Assembly: GCF_014649655.1 (NCBI RefSeq)
Contig: NZ_BMTL01000009.1
Span: forward strand, 215,871-279,870
Length of the DNA stretch: 64,000 nt
Direction: 5' to 3'
From: Streptomyces humidus
Lineage (GTDB): Bacteria; Actinomycetota; Actinomycetes; Streptomycetales; Streptomycetaceae
Shown: one piece after another, positions 19,282 through 29,078 of the stretch
Numbering within the stretch: position 1 is the stretch's first letter
How the letters are laid out: each line of letters starts with the position of its first letter
Notes under the pieces: model-generated
The model's input: only the letters and a program-made list of their open reading frames with translations
Told to the model about the DNA's origin: nothing
Database searches by the model: none
Position numbers and translations under genes: made by a program

Positions 19282-20388
19282 TCAGCGGAGTATCCCTTCC
19301 AGGAAGTCGCTGCCCAAGCGGGCCACCACCGTCACGTCGAGCTGGTGCAGCACGTACCGGCCGCGCCGGCGCGTGGTGACCAGGCCGGCCTTCTTCAGGA
19401 CGGCGAGGTGCCGGGATATCTCGGGAGCCGTCCTGCCGTGCACCTGGGCCAGCTCGGTCGTGGTGTACGCGCTGCGGGCCAGCAGTCGGCAGATCCGCAT
19501 CCGCACGGGGTGGGACAACGCCGTCATCCGCAGGGTCAGCTGTTCCACCGACGGGGGCGAGGCCAGCTCGGGAGAGCCCACCGGATAGTGCAGCACCGGC
19601 TGCCAGCCGTACCGGTGCAGCACCATGAGATGCGGCCAGCCCAGACTCGTCGGCACGAGCAGCAGACCGCCGTCGCCGGTGGAGCTGCGGCCCTGGACCA
19701 GTTTGTCCACGCTGATCCGCGTGCCGCTCTCGTCGAGGGTCACGGCCGAGGACACCGAGGCGAGCGTCTCCGCCAGGCCCCTGTGGCGCAGCAGGTCCGT
19801 CTTGTGGCGGGCGTCGGCGGCGAGCGGAAGGCGCACCCGGGCCCAGACGTCGGCGAAGAACGCCTCGTCGCAGTCCTCCAGGAACTGCCGCAGCCAGCCC
19901 CGCACGCGTGGCGGTTCCTCCAGCAGCCGACGGGTGAACCGCACCTGCCGAGGCCCGCGCGTGGCGGCCAGGTCGAGGGCGCGGCGGCACAGCTCCGGGT
20001 GGGAGAGCAGAGCCGGGGCGGGCAGGTCGTACCCGGGCGCGCAGGTGAACTCCAGCGCGGCGTCGACGAACTGTTCGTCCGTCAGCTTGTCCAGCAGGTC
20101 GAGCTCCTCGGCGAGCGTGGCTCCGGGGAGCGTGCTGCCGCCGGGGATGCCCGCGCAGGGCAGGAAGATGTCCGAGAACGTCGTCCGCCACAGGAAGTCG
20201 GCCTCGCACATCCGGTCGGCCAGGTGCGAGTCGAGCCGGGCGGTGACGGAGGTGACCCAGCCCTGCAGACCGGGGTGGTGACCCGGCTCGGACAGCGCGT
20301 GCAACGCCATGCCGAGCTCGGCCAGGGGCGAGGGCACGACGGCGACCCTCTCCGGCCGCAGCCCCGCGATGTCGATGCTCAGGCTCAT
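19282..20388 (-). CDS. ArsR-family regulator with N-terminal DUF5937-type domain
   Basis: A 368-aa protein. The C-terminal ~80 residues form an ArsR winged helix (LTLRMTALSHPVRMRICRLLARSAYTTTELAQVHGRTAPEISRHLAVLKKAGLV) with a basic RRRGRYV wing. The ~280-residue N-terminal helical domain is the kind found in many Streptomyces regulators annotated DUF5937. No metal-binding Cys cluster is present, so metal sensing is unlikely. Start at ATG 20388; a GTG six nt upstream (20394) is an alternative. Confidence 0.85.
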   Translation of the reverse strand: MSLSIDIAGLRPERVAVVPSPLAELGMALHALSEPGHHPGLQGWVTSVTARLDSHLADRMCEADFLWRTTFSDIFLPCAGIPGGSTLPGATLAEELDLLDKLTDEQFVDAALEFTCAPGYDLPAPALLSHPELCRRALDLAATRGPRQVRFTRRLLEEPPRVRGWLRQFLEDCDEAFFADVWARVRLPLAADARHKTDLLRHRGLAETLASVSSAVTLDESGTRISVDKLVQGRSSTGDGGLLLVPTSLGWPHLMVLHRYGWQPVLHYPVGSPELASPPSVEQLTLRMTALSHPVRMRICRLLARSAYTTTELAQVHGRTAPEISRHLAVLKKAGLVTTRRRGRYVLHQLDVTVVARLGSDFLEGILR

Positions 20389-20825
20389 GTCCACATGGTG
20401 CACCCCGCCACTGACAACGCCGCTCACGATCGCAGGCAGCCGTCGCCCGCCGCGAGACGACGCGACGGACGGGTGGGGTGTGGCGCGTGGGGCATGGGGC
20501 GTGGGCCGTGCGGGGCATGCCGTGTGTGTGGGACGGGGCGGTCGCCGGGCACGGCCGTGTCGGTAGCGCGTCCGTCGCGGCCGCGTCCCGCACCCGTCCC
20601 TGCCTCGCCCGCCCCTTTCCGCGTCCCGGTCCGCGCACCGCACCGGACCGCTCCGCACCGCATCACATCGCACCGGGCCGCTCCGCACCGGCCCGAGGCC
20701 GCGGGCGGGACGGGTGGGAAAACCCACAGCCTGTGGACAACCGGGCTCTCCCGGAACAGATCGCGTTAACATGACGAGAAATCGTCCGGTACCCGGAGCG
20801 GACTGGAACGGAAGGCCGCCGTCGA
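20389..20825. other. 437-bp intergenic region between divergent genes
   Basis: Holds low-complexity GTGGGGC-type sequence at 20472-20540 and CCGCACCG-type repeats at 20630-20695. It carries the divergent promoters of the ArsR-type gene and the pan-nad operon. I see no gene or RNA in it. GGAAGG at 20811-20816 is the ribosome site of the downstream GTG start. Confidence 0.6.
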
Positions 20826-21851
20826 GTGAGTACACCCCAACAACCAGACCCCAGGGACCGCCCCGCACGGCTCGCCGTCGGCGTCGTCGGCGCGGGCCGG
20901 GTCGGGCCCGCCCTGGCCGCGTCACTCCAACTCGCCGGGCACCGGCCGGTCGCCGTGTCGGGCGTCTCCGACGCCTCCAGGCGCCGAGCCGCGCTCCTGC
21001 TGCCCGACGTGCCCCTGATGCCGCCCGCCGAAGTCCTCCAGCGGGCGGACCTGGTCCTGCTCACCGTCCCCGACGACGCCCTGCCCGGGCTCGTGGAGGG
21101 GCTCGCCGAAACGGGAGCGGTACGGCCGGGCCAGCTCCTCGTGCACACCTCCGGGCGCTACGGCGCGAAGGTCCTCGACCCCGCACTGCGCGCCGGCGCG
21201 CTGCCGCTGGCCCTGCACCCGGCGATGACCTTCACGGGCACCGCCGTGGACGTCCAGCGGCTGGCCGGCTGCTCCTTCGGCGTCACCGCGCGCGAGGAGC
21301 TGCGGCTGGCCGCGGAGGCGCTCGTGATCGAGATGGGCGGCGAGCCGGAGTGGATCGCGGAGGAGAGCCGCCCGCTCTACCACGCCGCTCTCGCCCTGGG
21401 CGCCAACCACCTGGTCACCCTGGTCGCCCAGTCCATGGAGCTGCTGCGCGCGGCCGGCGTCGAGGCCCCCGACCGGATGCTCGGCCCGCTCCTGGGCGCC
21501 GCCCTGGACAACGCGCTGCGCTCCGGCGACGGCGCCCTCACCGGCCCCGTCGCGCGCGGGGACGCCGGCACGGTCGCCGCACACGTCGCGGAACTGCGCG
21601 AGCACGCCCCGCAGGCCGTCGCGGGCTATCTGGCCATGGCCCGGGCGACCGCCGACCGCGCGCTCGCCCACGGACTGCTCAAGCCCGAACTGGCTCAGGA
21701 CCTCCTCGGGGTGCTCGCAGGCGAGGCCCACGGCATCCCCGGCTCGTCCGGCGCCTCCCGCGCCCCCGGCACGGACGCCGACCGCGCCGACCGCGCCGAC
21801 CGCACGGACCGCACGGACCGCACGGACGGCACCGAAGGAGACGTCGGATGA
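20826..21851 (+). CDS. Rossmann-fold/DUF2520 oxidoreductase-like protein
   Basis: First gene of a cofactor operon. The 341-aa protein has an NAD(P)-binding GAGRVG at residues 22-27, [11 protein letters not shown], the conserved HTSG and ALHPAMTF of the Rossmann-like half, and a helical DUF2520 half with [16 protein letters not shown]. The architecture resembles ketopantoate and proline dehydrogenases of the 6PGDH fold. Coupling to panC (4-nt overlap) raises the possibility of a pantothenate-related reductase, not established. The C-terminus is a degenerate DRAD/DRTD repeat. GTG start. Confidence 0.86.
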   Translation: MSTPQQPDPRDRPARLAVGVVGAGRVGPALAASLQLAGHRPVAVSGVSDASRRRAALLLPDVPLMPPAEVLQRADLVLLTVPDDALPGLVEGLAETGAVRPGQLLVHTSGRYGAKVLDPALRAGALPLALHPAMTFTGTAVDVQRLAGCSFGVTAREELRLAAEALVIEMGGEPEWIAEESRPLYHAALALGANHLVTLVAQSMELLRAAGVEAPDRMLGPLLGAALDNALRSGDGALTGPVARGDAGTVAAHVAELREHAPQAVAGYLAMARATADRALAHGLLKPELAQDLLGVLAGEAHGIPGSSGASRAPGTDADRADRADRTDRTDRTDGTEGDVG

Positions 21852-22840
21852 CCACCGCGCTGCTGCGCACCGCCGACGAACTGCACGCACGCACGCGTGG
21901 CGGGCACCGGGCCGTGGTGATGACGATGGGCGCCCTGCACGAGGGCCACGCCACCCTCGTGCGCACCGCGCGCGAGCTCGCCGGACCGGACGGCGAGGTC
22001 GTCGTCACGGTCTTCGTCAACCCGCTTCAGTTCGGCCGGGGCGAGGACCTCGACCGCTATCCGCGCACCCTCGACGCCGACCTCGAGATCGCCGGGCAGG
22101 CGGGCGCGGACGCCGTGTTCGCCCCCTCCGTGAACGAGGTCTACCCCGGCGGAGAGCCCCAGGTCCGCATCACCGCGGGCCCGATGGGCGAGCGCCTGGA
22201 GGGAAGCTCCCGCCCGGGGCACTTCGACGGCATGCTCACCGTCGTCGCGAAGCTGCTGCACCTCACCCGGCCCGACACGGCCCTGTACGGGCAGAAGGAC
22301 GCCCAGCAGCTCGCCCTGATCCGCCGCATGGTGCGGGACCTGAACTTCGGCGTGCGGATCGTCGCCGTGCCGACCGTGCGCGAGGAGGACGGGCTGGCTC
22401 TGTCGAGCCGCAACCGCTACCTGTCCGCCGAGGAACGACGCACCGCCCTCGCGCTCTCCCGGGCACTGTTCGCCGGCCGGGACCGGCACGCCGCCCAGGA
22501 GGCCCTGCGGGCCCGCGCGCGTGAGGTGCCCGCCACCCAGGCGCGTGCCGAGGCGCTCAGCGCCCTCGGGGAGTCCCGCGCGGCCGCCGACGCGCACGCC
22601 GTCGCCAAGGCGGCTCCCGGCGACCCCGCGGGCGTGCGCGCGGCCGCCCGCACGGTCCTCGACGAGGCGGCCCGCCTCGTCCCGCCGCTGGAGCTGGACT
22701 ACCTCGCTCTCGTCGACCCGTCCGACTTCACCGAGATCGAGGACGGCTTCACCGGCGAGGCCGTCCTCGCCGTCGCCGCCCGGGTCGGCACGACCCGGCT
22801 GATCGACAACCTTCCCCTCACCTTCGGAGCCGCCTCGTGA
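21848..22840 (+). CDS. panC: pantoate-beta-alanine ligase
   Basis: Makes pantothenate from pantoate, beta-alanine and ATP. The 330-aa protein shows the nucleotidyl-transferase signature [10 protein letters not shown] (His31/His34), [19 protein letters not shown] and LSSRNRYLS. The ATG overlaps the stop of the DUF2520 gene, and its own stop overlaps the nadB GTG, so the three genes are translationally coupled. Pantothenate then feeds CoaX at the end of the operon. Confidence 0.96.
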   Translation: MTTALLRTADELHARTRGGHRAVVMTMGALHEGHATLVRTARELAGPDGEVVVTVFVNPLQFGRGEDLDRYPRTLDADLEIAGQAGADAVFAPSVNEVYPGGEPQVRITAGPMGERLEGSSRPGHFDGMLTVVAKLLHLTRPDTALYGQKDAQQLALIRRMVRDLNFGVRIVAVPTVREEDGLALSSRNRYLSAEERRTALALSRALFAGRDRHAAQEALRARAREVPATQARAEALSALGESRAAADAHAVAKAAPGDPAGVRAAARTVLDEAARLVPPLELDYLALVDPSDFTEIEDGFTGEAVLAVAARVGTTRLIDNLPLTFGAAS

Positions 22841-24552
22841 CCAGCACAGGCATACGACTGCACGCGCCCGCGCCCGGGTGGAACATCGACGCGGACGTCG
22901 TGGTCGTCGGCTCCGGCGTGGCCGGTCTGACCGCGGCCCTGCGCTGCGATGCCGCCGGCCTGAAGACGGTCGTCGTCACCAAGGCCCGCCTGGACGACGG
23001 CTCCACGCGCTGGGCGCAGGGCGGCATAGCCGCGGCCCTGGGCGAGGGCGACACCCCCGAACAGCACCTGGACGACACGCTGGTGGCCGGCGCCGGCCTG
23101 TGCGACGAGGAGGCCGTGCGCATCCTCGTCACCGAGGGCCCCGACGCCGTGCGCCGCCTGATCGCGACCGGTGCGCACTTCGACGAGTCCGAGGAAGGCG
23201 GCCTGGAGCTCACCCGCGAGGGCGGTCACCACCGTCGCCGCATCGCGCACGCGGGCGGCGACGCGACCGGCGCGGAGATCTCCCGCGCACTCGTCGAGGC
23301 GGTCCGCGCGCGGGGCATGCGCACCGTCGAGAACGCGCTCGTCCTGGACCTCCTCACGGACGGGGACGGCCGCACCGCCGGCGTGACCCTGCACGTCATG
23401 GGCGAGGGCCAGCACGACGGCGTGGGGGCCGTGCACGCCCCCGCGGTCGTCCTCGCGACCGGCGGCATGGGCCAGGTGTTCTCCGCCACCACCAACCCGT
23501 CCGTGTCCACCGGCGACGGCGTGGCGCTCGCCCTGCGCGCGGGCGCGGAGGTCTCCGACCTGGAGTTCGTCCAGTTCCACCCGACCGTGCTGTTCCTCGG
23601 CGCGGACGCGGAGGGCCAGCAGCCCCTCGTCTCCGAGGCCGTGCGCGGCGAAGGCGCCCACCTGGTCGACGCGGACGGCGCGCGCTTCATGGTCGGACAG
23701 CACGAACTCGCCGAACTCGCGCCCCGGGACATCGTCGCCAAGGGCATCATGCGGCGCATGCAGGAGCAGGACGTCGAGCACATGTTCCTCGACGCCCGGC
23801 ACTTCGGCGCCCCCATGTGGGAGCACCGCTTCCCGACGATCCTCGCCGCCTGCCGCGCCCACGGCATCGACCCGGTCACCGAGCCCGTCCCGGTCGCCCC
23901 GGCCGCCCACTACGCGTCCGGAGGCGTGCGCACCGACTCGCACGGCCGGACGACCGTGCCCGGGCTCTACGCGTGCGGGGAGGTCGCCTGCACCGGTGTG
24001 CACGGCGCGAACCGGCTCGCGTCGAACTCCCTCCTCGAAGGCCTCGTCTACGCCGAGCGCATCGTCACCGACATCGCCGCGAGCCGGGCGGGCGACGCGC
24101 TCCACACGCGGGTGCCCGCGCCCGTCGAGCACCCCGAAAGGCCGGCGCACCCGCTCCTCGCCCCCGAGGCCCGGTTCGCCATCCAGCGGGTGATGACCGA
24201 CGGCGCCGGCGTCCTGCGCTCCGCCCGGTCCCTGGAGAAGGCCGCCGACCAGCTTCAGCGCCTGCACTCCGAGGCCCGCGAGGCGCTCGACGAGAACGGC
24301 AAGACGGCCGAGCCCGGCGTCGACACCTGGGAGGCCACCAACCTCCTGTGCGTCGCGCGCGTCCTGGTCGCCGCCGCCCGGCAGCGCGAGGAGACCCGGG
24401 GCTGCCACTGGCGCGAGGACCACGCCGACCGCGACGACGCGAACTGGCGCCGTCACATCGTCGTACGACTGAATCCGGACCGCACGCTCGCCGTACACAC
24501 CACCGATACCGCAGACTTCCCCCCTACCCGGCAGCACCACCAGGAGCAGTGA
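22837..24552 (+). CDS. nadB: L-aspartate oxidase
   Basis: FAD-dependent oxidation of L-aspartate to iminoaspartate in NAD synthesis. The 571-aa protein has the dinucleotide motif GSGVAG at 25-30, [46 protein letters not shown] and a helical C-terminal domain. GTG start overlapping the panC stop (GTGA). The partner gene nadA is not in this cluster. Confidence 0.96.
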   Translation: MTSTGIRLHAPAPGWNIDADVVVVGSGVAGLTAALRCDAAGLKTVVVTKARLDDGSTRWAQGGIAAALGEGDTPEQHLDDTLVAGAGLCDEEAVRILVTEGPDAVRRLIATGAHFDESEEGGLELTREGGHHRRRIAHAGGDATGAEISRALVEAVRARGMRTVENALVLDLLTDGDGRTAGVTLHVMGEGQHDGVGAVHAPAVVLATGGMGQVFSATTNPSVSTGDGVALALRAGAEVSDLEFVQFHPTVLFLGADAEGQQPLVSEAVRGEGAHLVDADGARFMVGQHELAELAPRDIVAKGIMRRMQEQDVEHMFLDARHFGAPMWEHRFPTILAACRAHGIDPVTEPVPVAPAAHYASGGVRTDSHGRTTVPGLYACGEVACTGVHGANRLASNSLLEGLVYAERIVTDIAASRAGDALHTRVPAPVEHPERPAHPLLAPEARFAIQRVMTDGAGVLRSARSLEKAADQLQRLHSEAREALDENGKTAEPGVDTWEATNLLCVARVLVAAARQREETRGCHWREDHADRDDANWRRHIVVRLNPDRTLAVHTTDTADFPPTRQHHQEQ

Positions 24553-24557
24553 CAGAC

Positions 24558-25559
24558 GTGAGCACCCCCGACCTTCCCCTCGCCCGGAGCGGCGGCTGCG
24601 GCGACGGCTGTGCCTGCGGCGCCGACGCAGACGCCGAACTCACCGACGAGGGATACGCCGAATACGTGGAGTGCGGACTCGATCCCGCACTCGCCCAGCT
24701 CCTCGCCGACGCCGGGCTCGACCCGGTCGAGGTGGAGGACATCGCCAACGTCGCGATCGGGGAGGACCTGGCCCACGGCGTCGACGTGACGACCGTCGCC
24801 ACCATCCCCGCGGAGGCGGTCGCCACCGCCGACTTCACCGCACGCGAGGCGGGCGTGGTCGCGGGCCTCAGGATCGCCGAGGCGGTCGTCTCGGTCGTCT
24901 GCACGGACGAGTTCGAGGTGGAGCGGCACGTGGAGGACGGCGACCGCGTGGAGGCCGGGCAGCGGCTGCTGTCGGTCACCACGCGCACGCGTGACCTCCT
25001 CACCGCCGAGCGCAGCGCGCTCAACCTGCTGTGCCGGCTGTCCGGCATCGCCACCGCCACGCGCGCGTGGGCGGACGTCCTGGAAGGCACCCGGGCACGC
25101 GTGCGCGACACCCGCAAGACGACGCCGGGCCTGCGCTCGCTGGAGAAGTTCGCCGTCCGCTGCGGCGGGGGCGTCAACCACCGGATGTCGCTGTCCGACG
25201 CGGCCCTGGTCAAGGACAACCACGTGATCGCCGCGGGGGGCGTCGCACCGGCCTTCGAGGCCGTCCGGGAGGCCTTCCCGGACGTGCCGATCGAGGTCGA
25301 GGTCGACACCCTGCACCAGCTGCGTGAGGTGGTCGACGCCGGCGCCGACCTGATCCTGCTGGACAACTTCACGCCCGGTGAGTGCGCGGAGGCCGTGGGC
25401 ATCGTCGGCGGGCGGGCCCTGCTGGAGGCGTCGGGCCGGCTGACCCTGGACAACGCCAAGGCGTACGCCGACACCGGCGTGAACTTCCTCGCCGTCGGGG
25501 CGCTGACGCACTCCTCGCCGATCCTGGACATCGGTCTGGATCTGCGAGCGGCTGAGTAG
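24558..25559 (+). CDS. nadC: nicotinate-nucleotide diphosphorylase (carboxylating)
   Basis: Quinolinate phosphoribosyltransferase, converting quinolinate and PRPP to nicotinate mononucleotide. The 333-aa core shows DVTT, TARTEG-like FTAREAGVVAG, RLSGIAT, DTRKTTPGLR, KYAV-like KFAVRCGGG and HRMSLSDAALVKDNH. The N-terminus has an unusual Gly/Cys stretch (Cys14, Cys18, Cys20) before the domain. I chose the GTG at 24558, which has AGGAG 11 nt upstream; the GTG at 24549 is too close to that site. Confidence 0.95.
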   Translation: MSTPDLPLARSGGCGDGCACGADADAELTDEGYAEYVECGLDPALAQLLADAGLDPVEVEDIANVAIGEDLAHGVDVTTVATIPAEAVATADFTAREAGVVAGLRIAEAVVSVVCTDEFEVERHVEDGDRVEAGQRLLSVTTRTRDLLTAERSALNLLCRLSGIATATRAWADVLEGTRARVRDTRKTTPGLRSLEKFAVRCGGGVNHRMSLSDAALVKDNHVIAAGGVAPAFEAVREAFPDVPIEVEVDTLHQLREVVDAGADLILLDNFTPGECAEAVGIVGGRALLEASGRLTLDNAKAYADTGVNFLAVGALTHSSPILDIGLDLRAAE

Positions 25560-25575
25560 GGAACGGGAACCGGCC

Positions 25576-26373
25576 ATGCTGCTGACGATCGACGTGGGCA
25601 ACACCCACACCGTGCTCGGCCTGTTCGACGGTGAGGACATCGTCGAGCACTGGCGCATCTCCACCGACTCCCGCCGCACCGCGGACGAACTCGCCGTGCT
25701 GCTCCAGGGCCTGATGGGCATGCACCCGCTCCTCGGGGACGAGCTGGGCGACGGCATCGACGGCATCGCGATCTGCGCCACCGTGCCCTCCGTGCTGCAC
25801 GAACTGCGCGAGGTGACGCGCCGGTACTACGGCGACGTGCCCGCCGTGCTCGTCGAACCCGGCGTGAAGACGGGCGTGCCGATCCTGTTCGACAACCCCA
25901 AAGAGGTCGGCGCCGACCGCATCATCAACGCCGTCGCGGCGAACGAGCTCTACGGCGGCCCGGCGATCGTCGTCGACTTCGGCACGGCCACCACGTTCGA
26001 CGCGGTCAGCGCGCGCGGGGAGTACGTCGGCGGCGTCATCGCCCCCGGCATCGAGATCTCCGTCGAGGCCCTGGGGGTCAAGGCCGCACAGCTGCGCAAG
26101 ATCGAGGTGGCCCGGCCCCGGAGCGTGATCGGCAAGAACACCGTCGAGGCCATGCAGTCCGGGATCGTCTACGGGTTCGCCGGCCAGGTCGACGGCGTGG
26201 TGACCAGGATGGCCCGCGAGCTGGCGGAGGACCCGGACGAGGTCACGGTCATCGCGACGGGCGGGCTGGCGCCGATGGTGCTCGGCGAGTCCTCGGTGAT
26301 CGACGAGCACGAGCCGTGGCTGACGCTGATCGGTCTGCGCCTCGTGTACGAACGCAACGTCTCGCGCATGTGA
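25576..26373 (+). CDS. coaX: type III pantothenate kinase
   Basis: Phosphorylates pantothenate, the first committed step of coenzyme A synthesis, using the acetyl-CoA-insensitive type III fold. The 265-aa protein has the ASKHA phosphate-binding motif IDVGNTHTVLG at the N-terminus, GADRIINAVAA, VDFGTATTFD and GGVIAPGIEIS. It is 16 nt after nadC with GGGAAC upstream and closes the panC-nadB-nadC-coaX operon. Confidence 0.96.
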   Translation: MLLTIDVGNTHTVLGLFDGEDIVEHWRISTDSRRTADELAVLLQGLMGMHPLLGDELGDGIDGIAICATVPSVLHELREVTRRYYGDVPAVLVEPGVKTGVPILFDNPKEVGADRIINAVAANELYGGPAIVVDFGTATTFDAVSARGEYVGGVIAPGIEISVEALGVKAAQLRKIEVARPRSVIGKNTVEAMQSGIVYGFAGQVDGVVTRMARELAEDPDEVTVIATGGLAPMVLGESSVIDEHEPWLTLIGLRLVYERNVSRM

Positions 26374-26609
26374 GCCGCGGCGCCTCCGGGCCCGCATCGC
26401 AGGCGGGCGCGGACGCCGGACGGGCATGCGGGCGTGCGGACGGGCGGCGGAAGCGGGTCCGGGCGGCGGGCTCGCCCGGCCCGGACCCCGCGCGAGGCGC
26501 GTGGGCGGTGGGCCATCGGGGGGTGAGCGGTGGGCCACCAGGGCGGATCCGGGCGCGCCGCACCCCACCGCTATGTCGAATTTGTCTGATTAGCGCGTAC
26601 CGTCGCCGC

Positions 26610-27383
26610 ATGCCCACGCCCTACGGATCCCGCGGCGGCCTGGCGTTCGGCGCGGAGGAGCTGCGTGTGCTCCGCCGCGCCCTCGCCATCGCCCTCCACC
26701 CCGGCCCCGTCTCCGCCGAGGACGTCCAGGACTGCCATCGCCTCGCCGAGTCGCTCGACGAGGCGATGGGCGAGGCGGCCCGGCTGCGGGCCTTCCTGGT
26801 GGCCGACCTCGCCCGGTATCGCGCAGCACTCCCCGGCACCGCCGCCTGCTACCTCACCCTCCTGGAGGAGGTCCTGGCCACCTCCTACTGCCCCGAACCG
26901 GACGATCTCGCCGCCCTGCGCGCCCTGCGCGGCAATCCGAAGGCCGCCGCCCTCCTGGACCGCTGTCAGGTCCTGGCCGAGAAGGACGTACGCGCCCGTC
27001 TGGAGCGCCGAGCGGCTCGCAGGGTCGCTGTGGCCGCCCCCGTCGTCCCGGCGTCCCGTACGCGCCTCCAGGCCCTTCCCGGGGGCCTCTCCGGCGCGGG
27101 CCGGACCGCCCTCGCGGTGGCCGTCGCCGCTGCGGAGCCGACGCCGGGGGAGCCGAGGGCCGAGGAGCCGGAGAAGAAGCCGGGCCACGCGCCGCGGAAG
27201 GAACCGGCCGAGAAGCCGGCCGCGCCCGCCCCCGCCCCTGCTCCCGGGCCGGGGCCCGTTCCCGTCAAGCCCGCGCCCGAGCCGTCCCGCCGCCCCGTCC
27301 CCACACCCGGCGAGGTCTTTCCGCGACGCAGGCCGACCCCGCCGTCCGCCGACCCGCAGCAGCGGCGGCTGGCCGTCGGCTGA
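26610..27383 (+). CDS. conserved hypothetical protein with Pro-rich tail
   Basis: Unrecognised 257-aa protein. Residues ~10-130 are helical (EELRVLRRALAIALHP, a conserved DVQDCHRLAESLDEAM segment, YLTLLEEVLATSYCPEPDDLAALRALRGNPKAAALLDRC). The remainder is disordered, rich in Pro, Ala, Glu and Lys. No signal peptide or membrane segment. TACCGT lies 6 nt before the ATG, so the transcript is probably leaderless. Context gives no function. Confidence 0.82.
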   Translation: MPTPYGSRGGLAFGAEELRVLRRALAIALHPGPVSAEDVQDCHRLAESLDEAMGEAARLRAFLVADLARYRAALPGTAACYLTLLEEVLATSYCPEPDDLAALRALRGNPKAAALLDRCQVLAEKDVRARLERRAARRVAVAAPVVPASRTRLQALPGGLSGAGRTALAVAVAAAEPTPGEPRAEEPEKKPGHAPRKEPAEKPAAPAPAPAPGPGPVPVKPAPEPSRRPVPTPGEVFPRRRPTPPSADPQQRRLAVG

Positions 27384-27436
27384 CCCGGCCGCCCCCCCGC
27401 CCGGAGATCCGGCTCCCGGATGGCTACTCTGGATCC

Positions 27437-27616
27437 ATGGACTATGTCTCCGCGCTCGTGCCTCCCGTCGTCATGGCCGTGTTCTTCATCGGCCTGATCA
27501 GGGTGATCGTGAAGACCCAGGGTGGGGCCAACAAGGCCAAGGAGGACGCGGCCGTCGACGCCGCGCTCGCGCGCGCGGAAGGCCCCCGTCAGGTCTCCGC
27601 CGGCCCGGACGCCTGA
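27437..27616 (+). CDS. small single-pass membrane protein (59 aa)
   Basis: An ORF starting MDYVSALVPPVVMAVFFIGL. One hydrophobic helix (residues ~5-24) is followed by a basic turn (RVIVKTQGG) and a charged, Ala-rich cytoplasmic tail. TACTCT is 6 nt upstream of the ATG and a strong terminator follows 29 nt after the stop, giving a self-contained transcription unit. Function unknown. Confidence 0.75.
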   Translation: MDYVSALVPPVVMAVFFIGLIRVIVKTQGGANKAKEDAAVDAALARAEGPRQVSAGPDA

Positions 27617-27644
27617 CGGCACCCACGCTCACGCGGCCCTCCAG

Positions 27645-27681
27645 GGGCGTGCGTCTCCTTTCGGAGTCGCACGCCCTTTTT
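27645..27681 (+). terminator. Rho-independent terminator
   Basis: Perfect 9-bp stem GGGCGTGCG (27645-27653) with CGCACGCCC (27668-27676). An additional inner CTCC/GGAG pairing extends the stem, and five T (27677-27681) follow. Best-formed intrinsic terminator in the window. Confidence 0.92.
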
Positions 27682-27751
27682 GTTCCCGTTTGATGTTGAA
27701 GGTGTACGTCCGGCACGCGATTGGCGAGATCTCCCACTATTGTTCTGAGGT

Positions 27752-28285
27752 GTGCCTCGCCCATTGGGAGAACTCGAAGACGCGGTCATGACGCGGGTGT
27801 GGAAGTGGAACCGCCCGGTGACCGTTCGAGAAGTCCTGGAAGACCTTCAGCAGGAACGGTCCATCGCGTACACCACGGTGATGACCGTTTTGGACAATCT
27901 CCATCAGAAGGGCTGGGTGCGCCGTGAAGCGGAAGGCCGGGCCTATCGATATGAGGCGGTCTCCACCCGCGCCGCCTACGCCGCCGCCCTGATGAACGAG
28001 GCCTGGTCCCAGAGCGACAACCCCGCCGCCGCTCTCGTCGCCTTCTTCGGGATGATGAGCGACGAACAGCGCGGCGCGCTGCGCGACGCCGTACGTATCG
28101 TCCAAGGTCCCGAAACCACCGAACCCACACGCGAACCCACACGCGAACCCGTACGCGAACCCGAAGCCGAGCCCGTCGAACCCGCGACGGCCGAACCCGC
28201 GACTGCCGAGAGCACGGGGAGTGCGGCGAGTGCCGGCGGTGCCGGGGAGAACCCCGCCTCGGCATCGGAGGGCGGCGGGCGATAG
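27752..28285 (+). CDS. BlaI/MecI-family transcriptional repressor
   Basis: A 177-aa protein. Residues 1-~85 form the BlaI winged helix (LGELEDAVMTRVWKWNRPVTVREVLEDLQQERSIAYTTVMTVLDNLHQKGWVRRE), followed by a short dimerisation segment. A degenerate acidic tail contains TREP repeats. BlaI repressors normally pair with a BlaR1/MecR1 protease sensor; none is present here. GTG start at 27752, with TATTGT 8 nt upstream. Confidence 0.9.
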   Translation: MPRPLGELEDAVMTRVWKWNRPVTVREVLEDLQQERSIAYTTVMTVLDNLHQKGWVRREAEGRAYRYEAVSTRAAYAAALMNEAWSQSDNPAAALVAFFGMMSDEQRGALRDAVRIVQGPETTEPTREPTREPVREPEAEPVEPATAEPATAESTGSAASAGGAGENPASASEGGGR

Positions 28286-28294
28286 CGTCCGCAC

Positions 28295-28843
28295 ATGTCA
28301 GCAGAGAGTCCCTCGGCCGAGAACCTCGAAGTCACCGCTAAAGCCATCACCGTCCGGCGGGCCCGGACCGGCGATGTCGCCGCCGTGCGCCGTCTCCTTG
28401 ACGCCTACGTCCGCGGCGGCATCCTGCTCGACAAAGCAACGGTGACGCTTTACGAGGACATCCAGGAGTTCTGGGTCGCCGAACGCGACGACAACGCCGA
28501 GGTGGTCGGCTGCGGCGCCCTGCACGTCATGTGGGAAGACCTGGCCGAAGTGCGCACTCTCGCGGTGAAGCCAGGGCTGAAGGGGTCCGGCGTCGGTCAC
28601 CAGTTGTTGGAGAAGTTGCTCCACACCGCACGCTGGCTCGGCGTTCGCCGTGTTTTCTGCCTGACCTTCGAAGTGGACTTCTTCGGCAAGCACGGCTTCG
28701 TGGAGATCGGTGAGACGCCGGTCGACACCGATGTCTACGCCGAGCTGCTGCGCTCCTATGACGAGGGCGTCGCGGAGTTCCTCGGACTCGAACGAGTGAA
28801 ACCGAACACCTTGGGCAACAGTCGGATGCTTCTGCATCTGTGA
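28295..28843 (+). CDS. amino-acid N-acetyltransferase (GNAT; ArgA/N-acetylglutamate synthase type)
   Basis: A 182-aa GNAT enzyme with the acetyl-CoA motif LAVKPGLKGSGVGHQLLEKL and VFCLTFEVDFFGKHGFVEIG. It resembles the short actinobacterial N-acetylglutamate synthase (M. tuberculosis Rv2747 type), which would make it the first step of arginine synthesis. Only 9 nt after the BlaI-type gene, but TAGCGT lies 6 nt before its ATG, suggesting its own leaderless promoter. Confidence 0.88.
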   Translation: MSAESPSAENLEVTAKAITVRRARTGDVAAVRRLLDAYVRGGILLDKATVTLYEDIQEFWVAERDDNAEVVGCGALHVMWEDLAEVRTLAVKPGLKGSGVGHQLLEKLLHTARWLGVRRVFCLTFEVDFFGKHGFVEIGETPVDTDVYAELLRSYDEGVAEFLGLERVKPNTLGNSRMLLHL

Positions 28844-28994
28844 TCGACGCAGTCGTCGCAGTCCTTTCCGGCCGACCCGCCTTGCCCAGGGTCTCTATGT
28901 CCGAAACGCGTATGTTTCCGGGCGGGGAGCGGGCTGCGGGTCTCTGCCAAGGGTTTGTGTTTTCCCAGCAAAAGCGGTTTGCTTTCCGACGTAG

Positions 28995-29006
28995 TGCAGT
29001 ACTGCA
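28995..29006 (+). promoter_or_regulatory. 12-bp perfect palindrome in lsr2 promoter region
   Basis: TGCAGTACTGCA is a perfect palindrome next to CATATAAC, a likely -10, about 73 nt before the lsr2 start. It is a candidate operator; the binding protein is unknown. The rest of 28844-29078 has no gene. Confidence 0.5.
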
Positions 29007-29078
29007 TATAACAGGGTGCGGCTAAACGGCGGACGCCGCGGACCCCCGGCCCTCACGTTTTCGATGAAAGGAAATCCG

